Notes under the pieces: generated by a model
Told to the model about the DNA's origin: nothing
Database searches by the model: none
Seen by the model: the letters and a program-made list of their open reading frames with translations, nothing else
Shown here: positions 11,550 through 21,700 of the stretch, piece by piece
How positions within the stretch are numbered: the first letter of the stretch is position 1
How the letters are laid out: each line of letters begins with the position of its first letter
DNA from: Isoetes taiwanensis
Taxonomy: Eukaryota > Streptophyta > Lycopodiopsida > Isoetales > Isoetaceae
Direction of reading: 5' to 3'
Length of the DNA stretch: 64,000 nt
NCBI GenBank assembly: GCA_021234155.1
Contig: JAJEKV010000131.1
Coordinates: forward strand, 188,001 to 252,000
Program-made: the position numbers and the translations under genes

Positions 11550-11616
11550 GTCTCACACATTGCGCCCAGACCGATAATGAAAAGTTCATTTTCTGCCCTG
11601 GCGCAACGTGTGAGAC
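11550..11616. promoter_or_regulatory. 67-bp palindromic repeat, copy 1
   Basis: Arms GTCTCACACATTGCGCC and GGCGCAACGTGTGAGAC pair almost perfectly. The loop holds a second small inverted repeat (AATGAA / TTCATT). It is 190 bp upstream of the module B TATA box. The arms contain ACGTG-type and GCGCC cores of the sort found in plant promoters. Confidence 0.85.
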
Positions 11617-11748
11617 ATGGGTTCTAAATGGGCTAAATTTGATCAATTCAGGTGATCTAAGGGTCTAATCCTACTGTACTGGTCGCGATAGGCAGAATTG
11701 ACCCCTTATTTGGTTGATTTGGAGCTGTTTTGGGCATTTTTGGGCATG

Positions 11749-11815
11749 GTCTCACACGTTGCACCCAACCCGGAAATGAAAAGTTCATTTTCTGTCCTGG
11801 CGCGACGTGTGAGAC
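11749..11815. promoter_or_regulatory. 67-bp palindromic repeat, copy 2
   Basis: Same length and architecture as copy 1 and 199 bp from it. Arms GTCTCACACGTTGCACC and GGCGCGACGTGTGAGAC. Confidence 0.85.
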
Positions 11816-11960
11816 ATCGTCTCAATTTTGCTCAAAACGTCCAATTTAACTAAAACAAAAGCCAGAATTCAATATCTTAACCTAATTGAACAAGATTACA
11901 CACATTATTCGACAAAAAATTTCTTTGTATTAACAAAATTTTCTGTTATTTACAAAATAC

Positions 11961-13223
11961 TTAAGGGCGTTCTCCCTTTATTATGTGGCTAGCAAGATGC
12001 ATGTCTTGCCTCATGAGCATGACCCTTTTTGCGTGAACTGTGCAGGCCGTCGAATCTTCAAAATCCTGCACTATTTTCTGCTCTGCTGCCTCCTGTAGGC
12101 ACAGCAGCATTTCGTCGGTCACTCTCATCTCTGCGTTGTATTCTTGCACAATTTCTCGGACTAGGCGTTGGAACGGTGCGCGGGGGATCAAAAATCCATA
12201 GCTTCGCTGGAAGTGCCGGATTTTTTTGAGAGCTCTATTCTCCAACTTCTTCCTGCCGGTCCGTTTCTTTCCTGGCGCTCTAAGAGGCTTGGCCTTCGGT
12301 GGTGGCGGCTTCAGGGTTTGGCTCTTTGTCGGGTGTCCGCCTTCAATTGTTCTCACCCGGTGTTCCTGGTAGTAAGCGTTGTATGCCTCCCACTTCGTCA
12401 TGTAGGCGTTGTGCTCCCTGATCTTCTTCTGATAGACCTTGACGGGGTCTATCACGTACGCCTCCCGTTGTGGCCGCGGGGCTTTAACCCTATCCCACGT
12501 CGGAAAAGGTGGGGTTTCGGCGCCTGCCGGGCTACTCTGCTCGGTGTCACCTCGGGGTACTTCCTTCTCCACGGCCCAGGGGTTTGAAGAGCTTGCCCCT
12601 CGGTGTTGGGGATGTAATCTTCGTCCAGAGTCGTCGGTGGAGGCGGGTCTTTCGCCCAGATGGCTCATTGATGGCCCGGACCACACCCTAAACACCAACC
12701 TTCACAACCCTTCTGTTGCCCCCGCCTTAATGCCTTTGGCCTTCTTCCTCTTCGGCTCGCCGGCTGTGGTTGGCTCGTCCTGCCGTCTCTTTGTCCTCCT
12801 CTCTCGGCGGTGCTCTTTGGCTTCATACTTGCTGATGAATGCCGCGAGGTCTTCTTCTTCAGCAGGGCTAAGCTTGACTCTGCCCACTCCTCCCTCTCCT
12901 CGGCTTCCTGCAGACGGGCCCAAGCTTCGAGTTGTTCCTCGACGGTCGGATGTCCCCTCTGCTCCCGTTCCTCCTTGCTCCTCCTTTCCTCCTCGGCGAT
13001 TTCTTCGAGGATCAGTTGCATGACATCCGGCTGCTCCTCCCCTATGACCCTTGTCCGTTGCGTTGGGTCAAAATCGTGCCTCCTCCTTTGGATGAAGATT
13101 AGCCTTGCCGGAAAAAGGCATTCTTGGAGTATCCTCTCTGAATCGAGATCAGTCACGGGGGTCTTGGCTCCAAGGCGATCCGCGTCGGCGGGGCTTCCTT
13201 GCCGTCTGTTTGGTCCTTGCCAT
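11961..13223 (-). CDS. Histone H3 variant encoded inside a chromovirus
   Basis: The ATG at 13223 opens MARTKQTARK, the exact start of histone H3 including K4 and K9. The last ~91 residues (11964-12236) are an H3 globular domain: ALKKIRHFQRS, APFQRLVREIVQEY, LQEAAEQKIVQDFED, then C.VHAKRVMLM and IIKGERP, ending at the normal H3 C-terminus. By eye about 45% of positions match plant H3. Loop 1 has canonical H3 length, so it is not CENH3-like there. Between tail and fold lie about 280 residues of acidic coil, a Lys/Arg-rich block (EPKRKKAKGIK) and a proline-rich linker. The 1,263 nt from ATG to stop are a multiple of three, and tail and fold share one frame. The frame is interrupted by two compensating shifts (near 13195 and 12870) and a TGA at 12702-12704. 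A shorter product could start at the ATG at 12668 (235 residues, entire fold). A private TATA box lies at 13326-13333. Confidence 0.9.
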
Positions 13224-13325
13224 TTCCAACGGTTCGTCAATCCGATGTCGGCGCCGGAAAATCGCCTTAGCAGATGAGAGCAGATGTTCTAAGGAAGGGG
13301 CGCGAAAATGGGAGGGGTCTAGATC

Positions 13326-13333
13326 TATTTATA
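13326..13333 (-). promoter_or_regulatory. TATA box of the H3-like gene (module A)
   Basis: TATAAATA on the minus strand, about 103 bp before the ATG at 13223. It lies 80 bp downstream of palindrome copy 3. The same arrangement at module B supports a real internal promoter. Confidence 0.6.
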
Positions 13334-13413
13334 GGGGTCGATTTTTTTAGGTCAAACTCCAAACTACCTTTTTGGGTCATCTAGAACATCTAAAACACCT
13401 AAATCTAAGCATG

Positions 13414-13480
13414 GTCTCACACGTTGCGCCCAGCCCGATAATGAAAAGTTCATTTTCTGTCCTAGCGCGACGTGTGAGAC
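13414..13480. promoter_or_regulatory. 67-bp palindromic repeat, copy 3
   Basis: Arms GTCTCACACGTTGCGCC and AGCGCGACGTGTGAGAC, with the AATGAA/TTCATT inner hairpin retained. Upstream of the H3-like gene. Confidence 0.85.
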
Positions 13481-13625
13481 ATGGTGGGACCCACTGTTAG
13501 ATTTTATACTTTCTAAGCATGTTTCTGGGAGTATGATATGTTAATTCTACTAATTCTTAACTCAAAATTAGAATTATCAAGTTATTTTACTGTAATTCAT
13601 GACTTTTTAATGTTTCAAGCTGAAT

Positions 13626-13692
13626 GTCTCACACGTTGCGCCCAGCCCGAAAATTAGATTCTCATTATCTGTCCTGGCGCGACGTGTGAGAC
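13626..13692. promoter_or_regulatory. 67-bp palindromic repeat, copy 4
   Basis: Arms GTCTCACACGTTGCGCC and GGCGCGACGTGTGAGAC. The loop has diverged from the other copies but keeps its length. It is 212 bp from copy 3. Confidence 0.85.
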
Positions 13693-13829
13693 CATCCTAC
13701 TTTTTGAAGATTGGCTCACTAATTCTTAGTCTTTTTATGTTTTCATTCGTTTTAACTGTTACTAGCTTAGTATAACTACAAAAATGGGCAATTTAATAGG
13801 CTAAAATGGGCTGCTATGGGCAATGTAAT

Positions 13830-14382
13830 AGGCTAAACCTACTGATTCTATGACTAAAAGAGGGTTTAGGCTATTAAATTGACCCAATACCTGATCCTTG
13901 AGTTGCTCCTCCTGACCTGAGTTCGACCATCCTGCTGAACTGCTCAAATCAAGGGAAACTAATGGTGCAATTCTCTCAGACAGAGTCTGGGAGGCGGTTT
14001 TGGCTCTTGAGGCAGCCAAAACAGAGCTCTAAAACCCTAGAAACGAAAAATGGGCAAGTTAGGGTTTTCCCTCCTAAATAGACAAGGGGTTGGGCTAGGG
14101 TTTCCAATTATCCCCTTTAGGCATGTGGGATAATTGGGAATGGGCCCACTTGCCTTTAATGGCTAGGTGGCAAAATGTGCCCACATGGAAAGGTGTGCCC
14201 ACATTAATGTGCACATTGGTAAATGTGCACATTAATAATAAATGCACATACCTAGCAAGTTGCCCCCTAGGGGCTACCCACCTGGCTACACGTCGGCGTA
14301 CACTTCAGTCGGGGTGGCGTGTACGCGTGACTAGGCAGTACAATATATGTCCTGAGACCGTATACTGTGCTGGAACGTCACA
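13830..14382 (-). repeat. 5' LTR of the chromovirus (truncated)
   Basis: Matches 3285-3847 of the 3' LTR and ends in the same ACGTCACA next to the target duplication. The inner ~1 kb of the LTR and a recognisable primer-binding site are missing. The junction at 13790-13830 carries a duplicated motif (GGGCAAT.TAATAGGCTAAA twice), consistent with a deletion or rearrangement after or during insertion. Confidence 0.85.
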
Positions 14383-14387
14383 CTAAT
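14383..14387. repeat. Target-site duplication CTAAT, right copy
   Basis: Directly follows the LTR end ACGTCACA and is identical to 2280-2284. Confidence 0.9.
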
Positions 14388-15860
14388 CATTTATGAAAGA
14401 ATCTAATTATGGGTAATCCCGAGAAACAAAAAAAATCTAGAAAGAAATGAAACAAGAAAATAAAAGAAGAAAAAAGAAAACATAAACTTGAATTAAAATC
14501 TATACAAATGCAATTTAAAAAAAAAAAAAGGAACTTGGTGTAGACTTTATAAAGACAAGCTATTGATTTGATTTCAAGATTTCATATTTCAAAATCATAG
14601 GCGCCTCAAATCATAAATGACTATAAGTAAAATTAGAGGTGCCCAGAGGCCCCAACATACGATCTGGGTCGTAAGATCGACGAATCTGACGACTGTGGTA
14701 GTCCAAGGTGCACCTCTAGAATATGTAGCATTTAAGGCTTTTTTGTGCTTAGGCTTGTTGATGCTTTATGGGCTTACTAGCCATAATTAAGGTAGCAACT
14801 GAACATTCTCACTTTGAATTAGTTTATAGTTTAGAAATAATTTTACCAATAGAGATTGAGATGCCGTCTTTGAGAATGGTCTTGATTCTCAATATGGAAA
14901 TGAAGAAAGCCCTCTAATACACATATGATGTATTGCTGAATCTAGAAGAAAAAGATATGATGATATTAATTACCTGGTTCCAGGGGGAGAAGGGAGACAA
15001 AGCAAACTTCATAGCAGTTTATGAACTGCAAGGTAATTTTGCTGAAGGAAGAATTGATTTTAAAATTGAATAAAACCAGGGAAGGAAAGGCATCAAAGCT
15101 TGAGAGCCTTTGGAAAGTCCATATGCAGATGTCAACTCTTATTAGCTTTGGGATGTCTTAACAAGCCAGGAATTCTTTAATTCTTGCAAAACCTTGTACT
15201 GGGAACAAGACACTACTTAAAGTTCGTTTGGTTAAGCTAATATTTAGTTCTCTCCATTCTAAGTGACATGATAAAGAAAAAGGAAAAATTTAACATCCAT
15301 CCTTATTTTCTTAATTACATCTAGAAAATTTTAGACAGTTTGCATGTGGCAGTGGAAAAGAAAAATTGTTCTACACTTTGTGCCAACAGTAGTAATTTTA
15401 TTTCTTTTCCTTTTTTTGCAAATTCACATGCTTTATCTCCATTCCTGTCAATCCATTGCCTTCAACTCACAAAAGCGCATTTAAAATCAGCTTCAATGCG
15501 AAGCAAGTATAGAGCTTCACGGAGTCAAAACCAATTTGAGTCTTGTGATGTTGAACTTCTTTTCTTTCCTTGGAGGTTTTGTGCTCAAGTCTCTCTTGGG
15601 CCATTTAGGGGGATCGTCCTATGTCATTAAGGGATGCTTCCATGAAGTATGACATAAAAAATACTATCTATATTTTTGTTGAAGGACGACAGTCCATTAT
15701 CATGAATAAAATCAAGATACATACAAAAGGCATGTGACATGAACTTAAAACCTAGAGGATGACGTAGTCCACTAAGTAAAACCACCCACATCTTGAGACG
15801 TTTATGACCCCATCACAATCAACATGTTCTACCACAACAGTCATCACTAGACATTGTACT
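14388..15860. other. Intergenic, nothing recognised
   Basis: AT-rich sequence with A-rich runs around 14430-14530. The single longer ORF (15340-15630, plus strand) has no recognisable domain. Confidence 0.45.
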
Positions 15861-15867
15861 AGAAGAC

Positions 15868-17289
15868 CTAAGATCTCTGGATAGTATAAGGCACAGGAAC
15901 CTCACGACATACCAAATAAGACTTCTTCCTGGCTGCGTTCTTCCAAGTCATGTGTTGCCATATCTTTCTAGTATGCTCAGATGTATTAGAAGAAGAAATA
16001 TCACCTTGCGGAGTAAAAGGCACAATACGTGCATATGAGGGTGCTAAAGATAACACCGTCGGAGCAGGACATAGATTGACTTCACTCCTAGAAACATCAA
16101 CTTGAGGAGTAAAAGGAACAATAGATGCATATAATGGTGCAAAAGAAGACACCATCGGAACTGGACATATATCAACTTCCATAACTGAGAAGTGCAAAAT
16201 AGCCAGCAAAAGTTGATCATGAACAGATGAAGAATGAACACTGTGATCTTGAATCTGAGATGAAGGAGAAGGTTAAATAGATGTACACGTGGGCCTCGAT
16301 GATAGCCAACAAAAGGCTCCTTAGCAAGAAACGAGCGAGCCAATTCTGGACTATTCAAAAGCTTAAGATCCAGTTTCTTATACCAAGGACCACTTTCGAC
16401 CACTATACAATCCAGTAAATGCGAGTCTATTGACATAGAAATGCAAATCCTTGGACCATTTATGATAGAATGTGAGATATGAACCCCAAGTCCAGATGCA
16501 ATTGCTGATAAAAACTAATGCGTTATTAAATTTGAAGGAAGATTTGGTATTGAAAATCAAGAAGGCATCTTTAAAGCTCAAACCATACCTGGTGTAAAAC
16601 TAGGAGAATAATACTGGTATGTTATATATTCCCTACCAATGGAATCAATCCCTCTAGCCACCAAGAAATCCACTGCATCACTATTATCAAACATAGAAAC
16701 GAAGTTTTTTGCCAAGAACTTGATGGATTGAAAAGGAGAAAGTTGAAGACGTCGCAAAAAGACGAGATAACCATACATAAAATTGTGAAAAATCAAAGTA
16801 ACCTCCAGTAAAATAGGCAAGGCCTGCGAAGAGGATAAATTCTCAGCACACTTAATATTGATGATCCACCTCAATCATTGGACTACCAGAAGCTTGCACA
16901 ACATTCTGATAAGACTAATAAATTATGTCATCAGAAGGTCAATGTTGTTGGAGCTGAGCCTGTCGAGCTTTCAATATATCTAAAATTGCCGATAACTCAT
17001 CTTTACTCTCCTCAGACAACACCTGTAGAGCAGCTAATACTCTAGCCTTTCTAGAAGCAATAGTTATGTCTTTACAAATCCAATCATTAAATATTTGATA
17101 CAAGACTTTTGTAACAGAATCAAATGACTCCTTTGTAATATCGGACACTTTTGCTAGAGATGGTGGTTTCTGCATCTCAGGCAATAGACGCGTCAAGAAA
17201 GTTAAGTAAATAAATGAATAGGTCTTTGCTTTCTGTGGTTCTTCAAGATGGGGTTTTCCTCCTCTATAAGATACTGCAAATGTTGGCAC
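15868..17289 (-). other. Possible unidentified gene or pseudogene
   Basis: Several minus-strand open segments follow one another: 16939-17289 (helical, ending LSAILDILKARQAQLQQH), 16578-16874 (ALPILLEVTLIFHNFMYGY, then IKFLAKNFVSMFDNSDAVDF) and 15868-16209. The last contains two copies of a ~31-residue repeat, PVPMVSSFAPLYASIVPFTP and PAPTVLSLAPSYARIVPFTP. They could be exons of one gene or remains of one. I recognise no family and could not define a convincing exon chain. Confidence 0.3.
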
Positions 17290-17684
17290 GAAAGGTACAA
17301 ATTCTAGTCCTAATATAGCTCCTCAGCCTCAAGCTCATGTTGCTATTTGTATCGGGGCCCCTAATCTGTAAGCAAAAGATAACAAAAGTAGTATTAAATG
17401 AAGCTCTCAGAACAAGCTTTCTAATGCGCTAGAGATCATAAAAAACAGAGCCTGAATCCATAAGATACAAGAAAAAGTGTCGGTAGCCCTAAGCGCCATA
17501 GTCATGGGCACCCACCGTGCCAAGGCTTCTACCCAAAAAATACCATCTATATATCTCTATGTCTAGAAATGGTCTCTACATTGCTCTAGAATAATTGAAC
17601 TCGCTCTATTGGGCATTAATTAACAAAATAGGCTCTTTAGTTTCATCTAGATGGAACCTATGAATCCCGAGTGAAGGTGTCCGA

Positions 17685-17810
17685 CCACAACATGGCAACT
17701 GGGGAGCTCATTCCGTCTCCGGAATGGAAAACCGCGCTCCAATTCCGTTCAGCAGGTCATGAACAGATAATCAGCTGCTAAATCCCTTCTCCCCAGTTGC
17801 CATGTTGTGG
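17685..17810. repeat. Perfect 21-bp inverted repeat
   Basis: Left arm 17685-17705 (CCACAACATGGCAACTGGGG plus A) is the exact reverse complement of 17790-17810, with an 84-bp loop. Confidence 0.9.
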
Positions 17811-17904
17811 GGGGATGAAGCTGGGTCGCTGATTCCAGGACCCGCTCCCGGCTCCCACCGGTCGCAGGACCCCCTGGAATCAGCTTCCCAACTTCCATCC
17901 CCCC
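17809..17904. repeat. Second inverted repeat abutting the first
   Basis: 17809-17839 (GGGGGGATGAAGCTGGG...TTCCAGG) pairs with 17873-17904 (CCTGGAATCAGCTTCCC...ATCCCCCC), with a few mismatches. It overlaps the end of the first inverted repeat. Confidence 0.8.
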
Positions 17905-17941
17905 ATACATAATTCTAACAAGCAATTAATTGGATATACTA

Positions 17942-18362
17942 GGGTCGGTTCACACGTACTGTTATGTTATATTAAAAGTTAACTTTTAACGCCTTACCTA
18001 TTGTGACTAAATTATTTTGCAGTTTACACCAACTGTTATGTTAGAAGTACGTAACGGATTTTATTAAAATATGGTTCACATAAGTTCTTATGTTAGTGGG
18101 TGAGCCAAAAAAAATTAAATCGTCTTAGGTGTCCTCTTAAGGAGGGGTTAATATTTGCACTACAACCGTTAAAATATTTTAAGAAATTGTTAAATTTTAG
18201 CATGACAGAATCATGTGTCAATCACAACTTTAACGGAACTAAATCTGTTTGACTCCCTTAGTTCTACGGGCCTAACAAAATTTATAACGGGAATGATGTG
18301 AACCCAATTAACCTAGATTTTTTTAACTTAACCGAATTTAAACCCCTAATGTGAACCCACCC
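17942..18362. mobile_element. Tourist-like MITE (421 bp)
   Basis: Terminal inverted repeats GGGTCGGTTCACAC at the left and GTGAACCCACCC at the right. Flanks are CTA (17939-17941) and TTA (18363-18365), close to the 3-bp TWA target duplications of PIF/Harbinger elements. The interior is rich in GTTA/TAAC motifs and has no ORF. The ends resemble those of the element at 58293-59165. Confidence 0.65.
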
Positions 18363-18796
18363 TTAGCTGGTTATATATCAAGGAAATCCATGAAGTGAAA
18401 TGTCAAAAGATGCATGCAATTGATTAATAGCATGCCCACGTGGCAATGCAATTGTGTTCGTTGAATTGTTGTTCGAGTTTGATATAAGTAGAGAAAAGAG
18501 CCATGCAAACATAATAGGCAATGGAGGAAACAAATTTGGATTCTAAATGTGGGTCTGCCAAATTCTTCCATTAAAACATTAATCTTTAGGACGACTAAAT
18601 GCCTTCTCTTGCTTTCCTGAAATCGTGTCGATTTAATCTGTGAAGGGCATCACTTTGATATCATTGATGCAATTTGATTCCTACCAAAAGCAGAAATGCA
18701 AACGAGTCTTTTAACTCTTTTCCAAATGGTTATATATTAGAATTAAGAGCAACCTTTCGGTTGTTAATATATTTGAATCTGATGGGCTCTTGAGGG

Positions 18797-21700
18797 TCAC
18801 CATCCCAAAGAATCCACGAAGGGAACAATATATTGCACTGCAAGCTCTGGCCTGTCATCGTGAGGGCAATGCCCAACATCAGGTAGGGAGTAAACTTGGA
18901 CATTTTCCCGTTTTGTACTCAATTCAATGAAGTATTTAGCCACCTGCACATATTTTCAAGTGAGGATCTATTTCATATATACACATGGACAATTTAGGTG
19001 CACCTTTTGAAACAATACAAAAGGAACACTTACTGGGCCAGTCACTGGCGTCCAAGGATCACTATCACCCCACAAAACAAGCACAGGTGCATCTATATCA
19101 GACATTAACTTCTCTGGGCGTGGACCTGAAGAAAAACCACTACAGATAATAAAGTGTTTGCACATAAATTCATCCAAATGCAGAAATTTAGTTTTCCACA
19201 GCATACATTTGTGGTACTTGAAATATGGAGTAAGGTAAAACTAGGATGCCTTTTAGTTTCTATAATCGGATGTTAAAGATAATTTGTCAATACTATTCAT
19301 GGCATGAATGCTAAAGCCAATGAATAACAAAAACATGAATCACCCATAAAACTGCACTTACCAGGGTCTCCAGTGAATACTTTTACAAACACATTTAAAG
19401 CTCCTGAATCCCCCGAAGGATGATACAAGATATCTACCTGCAGGCAGATACTCCATCTTAATGGTCTTGTTAACAAAAAAAATATAACAAAAAGATTACC
19501 AGGATTTATACCAGCTGCTCAGTAACAGCTTCCTTGTTGCGATATGCTTGTTCTTCAAGAATCTTTTTGATGTTTTCCTTATTCCTGAACCTGAATTTCA
19601 GAAATGCACAGAAAAGTCAGAATTGTTAAAGCAAAAACATGCTAAGCCTTAGCATTTCAAGCTTTTTGGTGTACCTATTGAACAAGTAGCCTGCAACAGA
19701 AGGATTTTGAAGCAAGCACTCAATGGCAAAGAACACCGGTGTTAAAGCACGAAGGAGCAGGCCCTCTTCAGTAAGCCCCTTCCTATTCATTGCACCTGCA
19801 CAATTTAATAGAACGATCCCCCTGCCAGCATCCAGGAGACTATGGTCAATTTTAAGAACAGAGAGAGAATAAAGAAAGTGATCATTTGACAAATCATTTT
19901 TAGGGCTCAACAATCTTGCAGCAGCTCGTGGACTTTCAAGGCCTGAAACATCTCACTTTATATGTCCACGAACCCACCCAACTCAGAAAGAGAATCAGGG
20001 AGGGAGGGAGGGAGGGAGGGAGGGAGGGAGGGAGAGAGAGGGAGTGAGAGAGCCATATCAAGGTTAAAACAAATAGTGCTGATCTCATTTTTCGAATTGG
20101 AAAACATTTCATTGTCTTTTCCAGGACTCAACCACTTGTAGAAGCTCGTGAAATTTCAGGACCTGAAACGTCTCCCTTCATGTGCCTATGCACATACTAA
20201 ACTCAGAAAAAGAATTATTAGGCACAGAGAGAGAGAATTAAAACAGTGCTGACCCCCTGTTTTGTGAACGACTCTGCATCATCAGATGTAAGTAATAAGG
20301 ACATGGAAAGAAAGTCAGAAATATTCAAAGGCACTATGTTTCTCTTTGAGAAGGCCTATTGTTTTGGCATTCTTGAGTAAATTCACAGCTTCGACCTTTG
20401 AGATTAGTATAGATACTGTAAACGTTTCTGATATAAATACATCTCACTTGCTAAAACATAAGATTACAACTTGACCAATGACCACATAAGCTAGTCATTA
20501 CCTAAACAACTCGTTCCCCCCTTGGGCAGCTGCCGTGAGTGCAGTAAGGGATCCTATTGAGTTCCCAATCAACACAGCGCCCTCTTTTGTGAACTCTTTA
20601 GCAAAATCTAAGTAATGTATCATCAGTTAGAAAGTACAGACACCAAAACTGCATCGCTATTGCTTTTATGTGTTGTGAGTGGTGTAGCTAACACGGTACA
20701 AAGGAAAATAATTACCAGTCACCAACTCTGCCCATAAAACTGGTCCATAGTTAGCATCGGGTGGCTTTTCAGAGTCACCAAATCCTAGCAGATCAATAGC
20801 ATATACCTTATACTTGTCAGCCAAGTATGAAATCAAGTTACCAAAGTGCCCAGCATTTCCTCCTGCAAAGATAGAGAAGCTAAGATCGAGAAAATAACTT
20901 CTCTTTATTCTGAAAATTGCATGCCACATACAGGGCATATCTGAAGTAAGAATTGCAGTACAATCACACAGGTAAGTCTTCAAAAAATATAACTTGTTTA
21001 AATAAATATCAATGACTGAACTCTTTTCTCTGTACCATCATTTCCTTACTTGATGAGGTAAAACGTAAATGATAAAAGACCTAACTTTGGAATTGATATT
21101 TCTAGAAATGATGAGTTAGAGGTAAGGAGTTTATACCAAAACCATGGACAAGTATTATGGGCTTGCCGCAGCCAGCAACAGCATAATTTATCTTGTTTCC
21201 TCTGCAGCAAACAGCATAAGTTCATTGCTGACCCATTCTCATCAAATTCATCAACATGAGAATAATTACCTCCATGTCCATTGATGTGACATAAATGGCA
21301 AAACTAAAAACTGATTATTCAGAGCCTCCATGTCTTTCACAATCCCTCGGAGAGAATATCCCCTATCCATTTCAAATTGAACCTTTGCTGCGCGCCCTCG
21401 AGGACCCCCATCAAAATAATGTCCAAGCCATGCATCAACTATCCCATTGACTTCCTTCAATTGCATTTCAAGGCTGTTCACAGGCTATTTGTGTCACAAT
21501 TGTTACAAATTATGCAATTACAGCTCCATGAATGCAAACGAGAACGTTTGGTAATACTATTTTGCACTTCTAAATCCTAATATCTTTTTTCAATTTTCTT
21601 CTGAAAAGCAATGAGCCAAAAGCCTTTAAGATCAAAGAGGTGATGATAGGAACAAGCACGAGAACTTATTTCAATCAATATACTACTTTAGTTTGTAGTT

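Larger units (their letters stand above)
2285..14382 (-). mobile_element. Ty3/gypsy chromovirus with extra histone-bearing genes
   Basis: This is a full insertion of about 12.1 kb read on the minus strand. The 5-bp target duplication CTAAT lies at 2280-2284 and 14383-14387. The outer ends are TGTGACGT on the left and ACGTCACA on the right. Order in element direction: 5' LTR remnant (13830-14382), leader, H3-like gene (11961-13223), a second extra module (9837-11230), gag, protease, reverse transcriptase, RNase H, integrase with chromodomain, polypurine tract (3848-3860), 3' LTR (2285-3847). The integrase chromodomain marks it as a chromovirus. The pol region has several frame breaks, so this copy is probably not autonomous as sequenced. 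By eye, the shared parts of the two LTRs differ at about ten positions in roughly 560 bp, which suggests a moderately young insertion. Confidence 0.95.

Noticed and set aside
11961-13223. The H3-like gene as a host centromeric H3 (CENH3)
   Set aside because: Loop 1 between the first two fold helices has canonical H3 length, and PFQRLVREI and the ARTKQTARK tail are canonical. CENH3 proteins have divergent tails and usually a longer loop 1.
11961-13692. The H3-like gene as an ordinary host gene nested in the retrotransposon
   Set aside because: No separate target duplication or element ends were found around it. Its promoter layout (palindrome pair, TATA) is repeated at module B of the same element. 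Not fully excluded.
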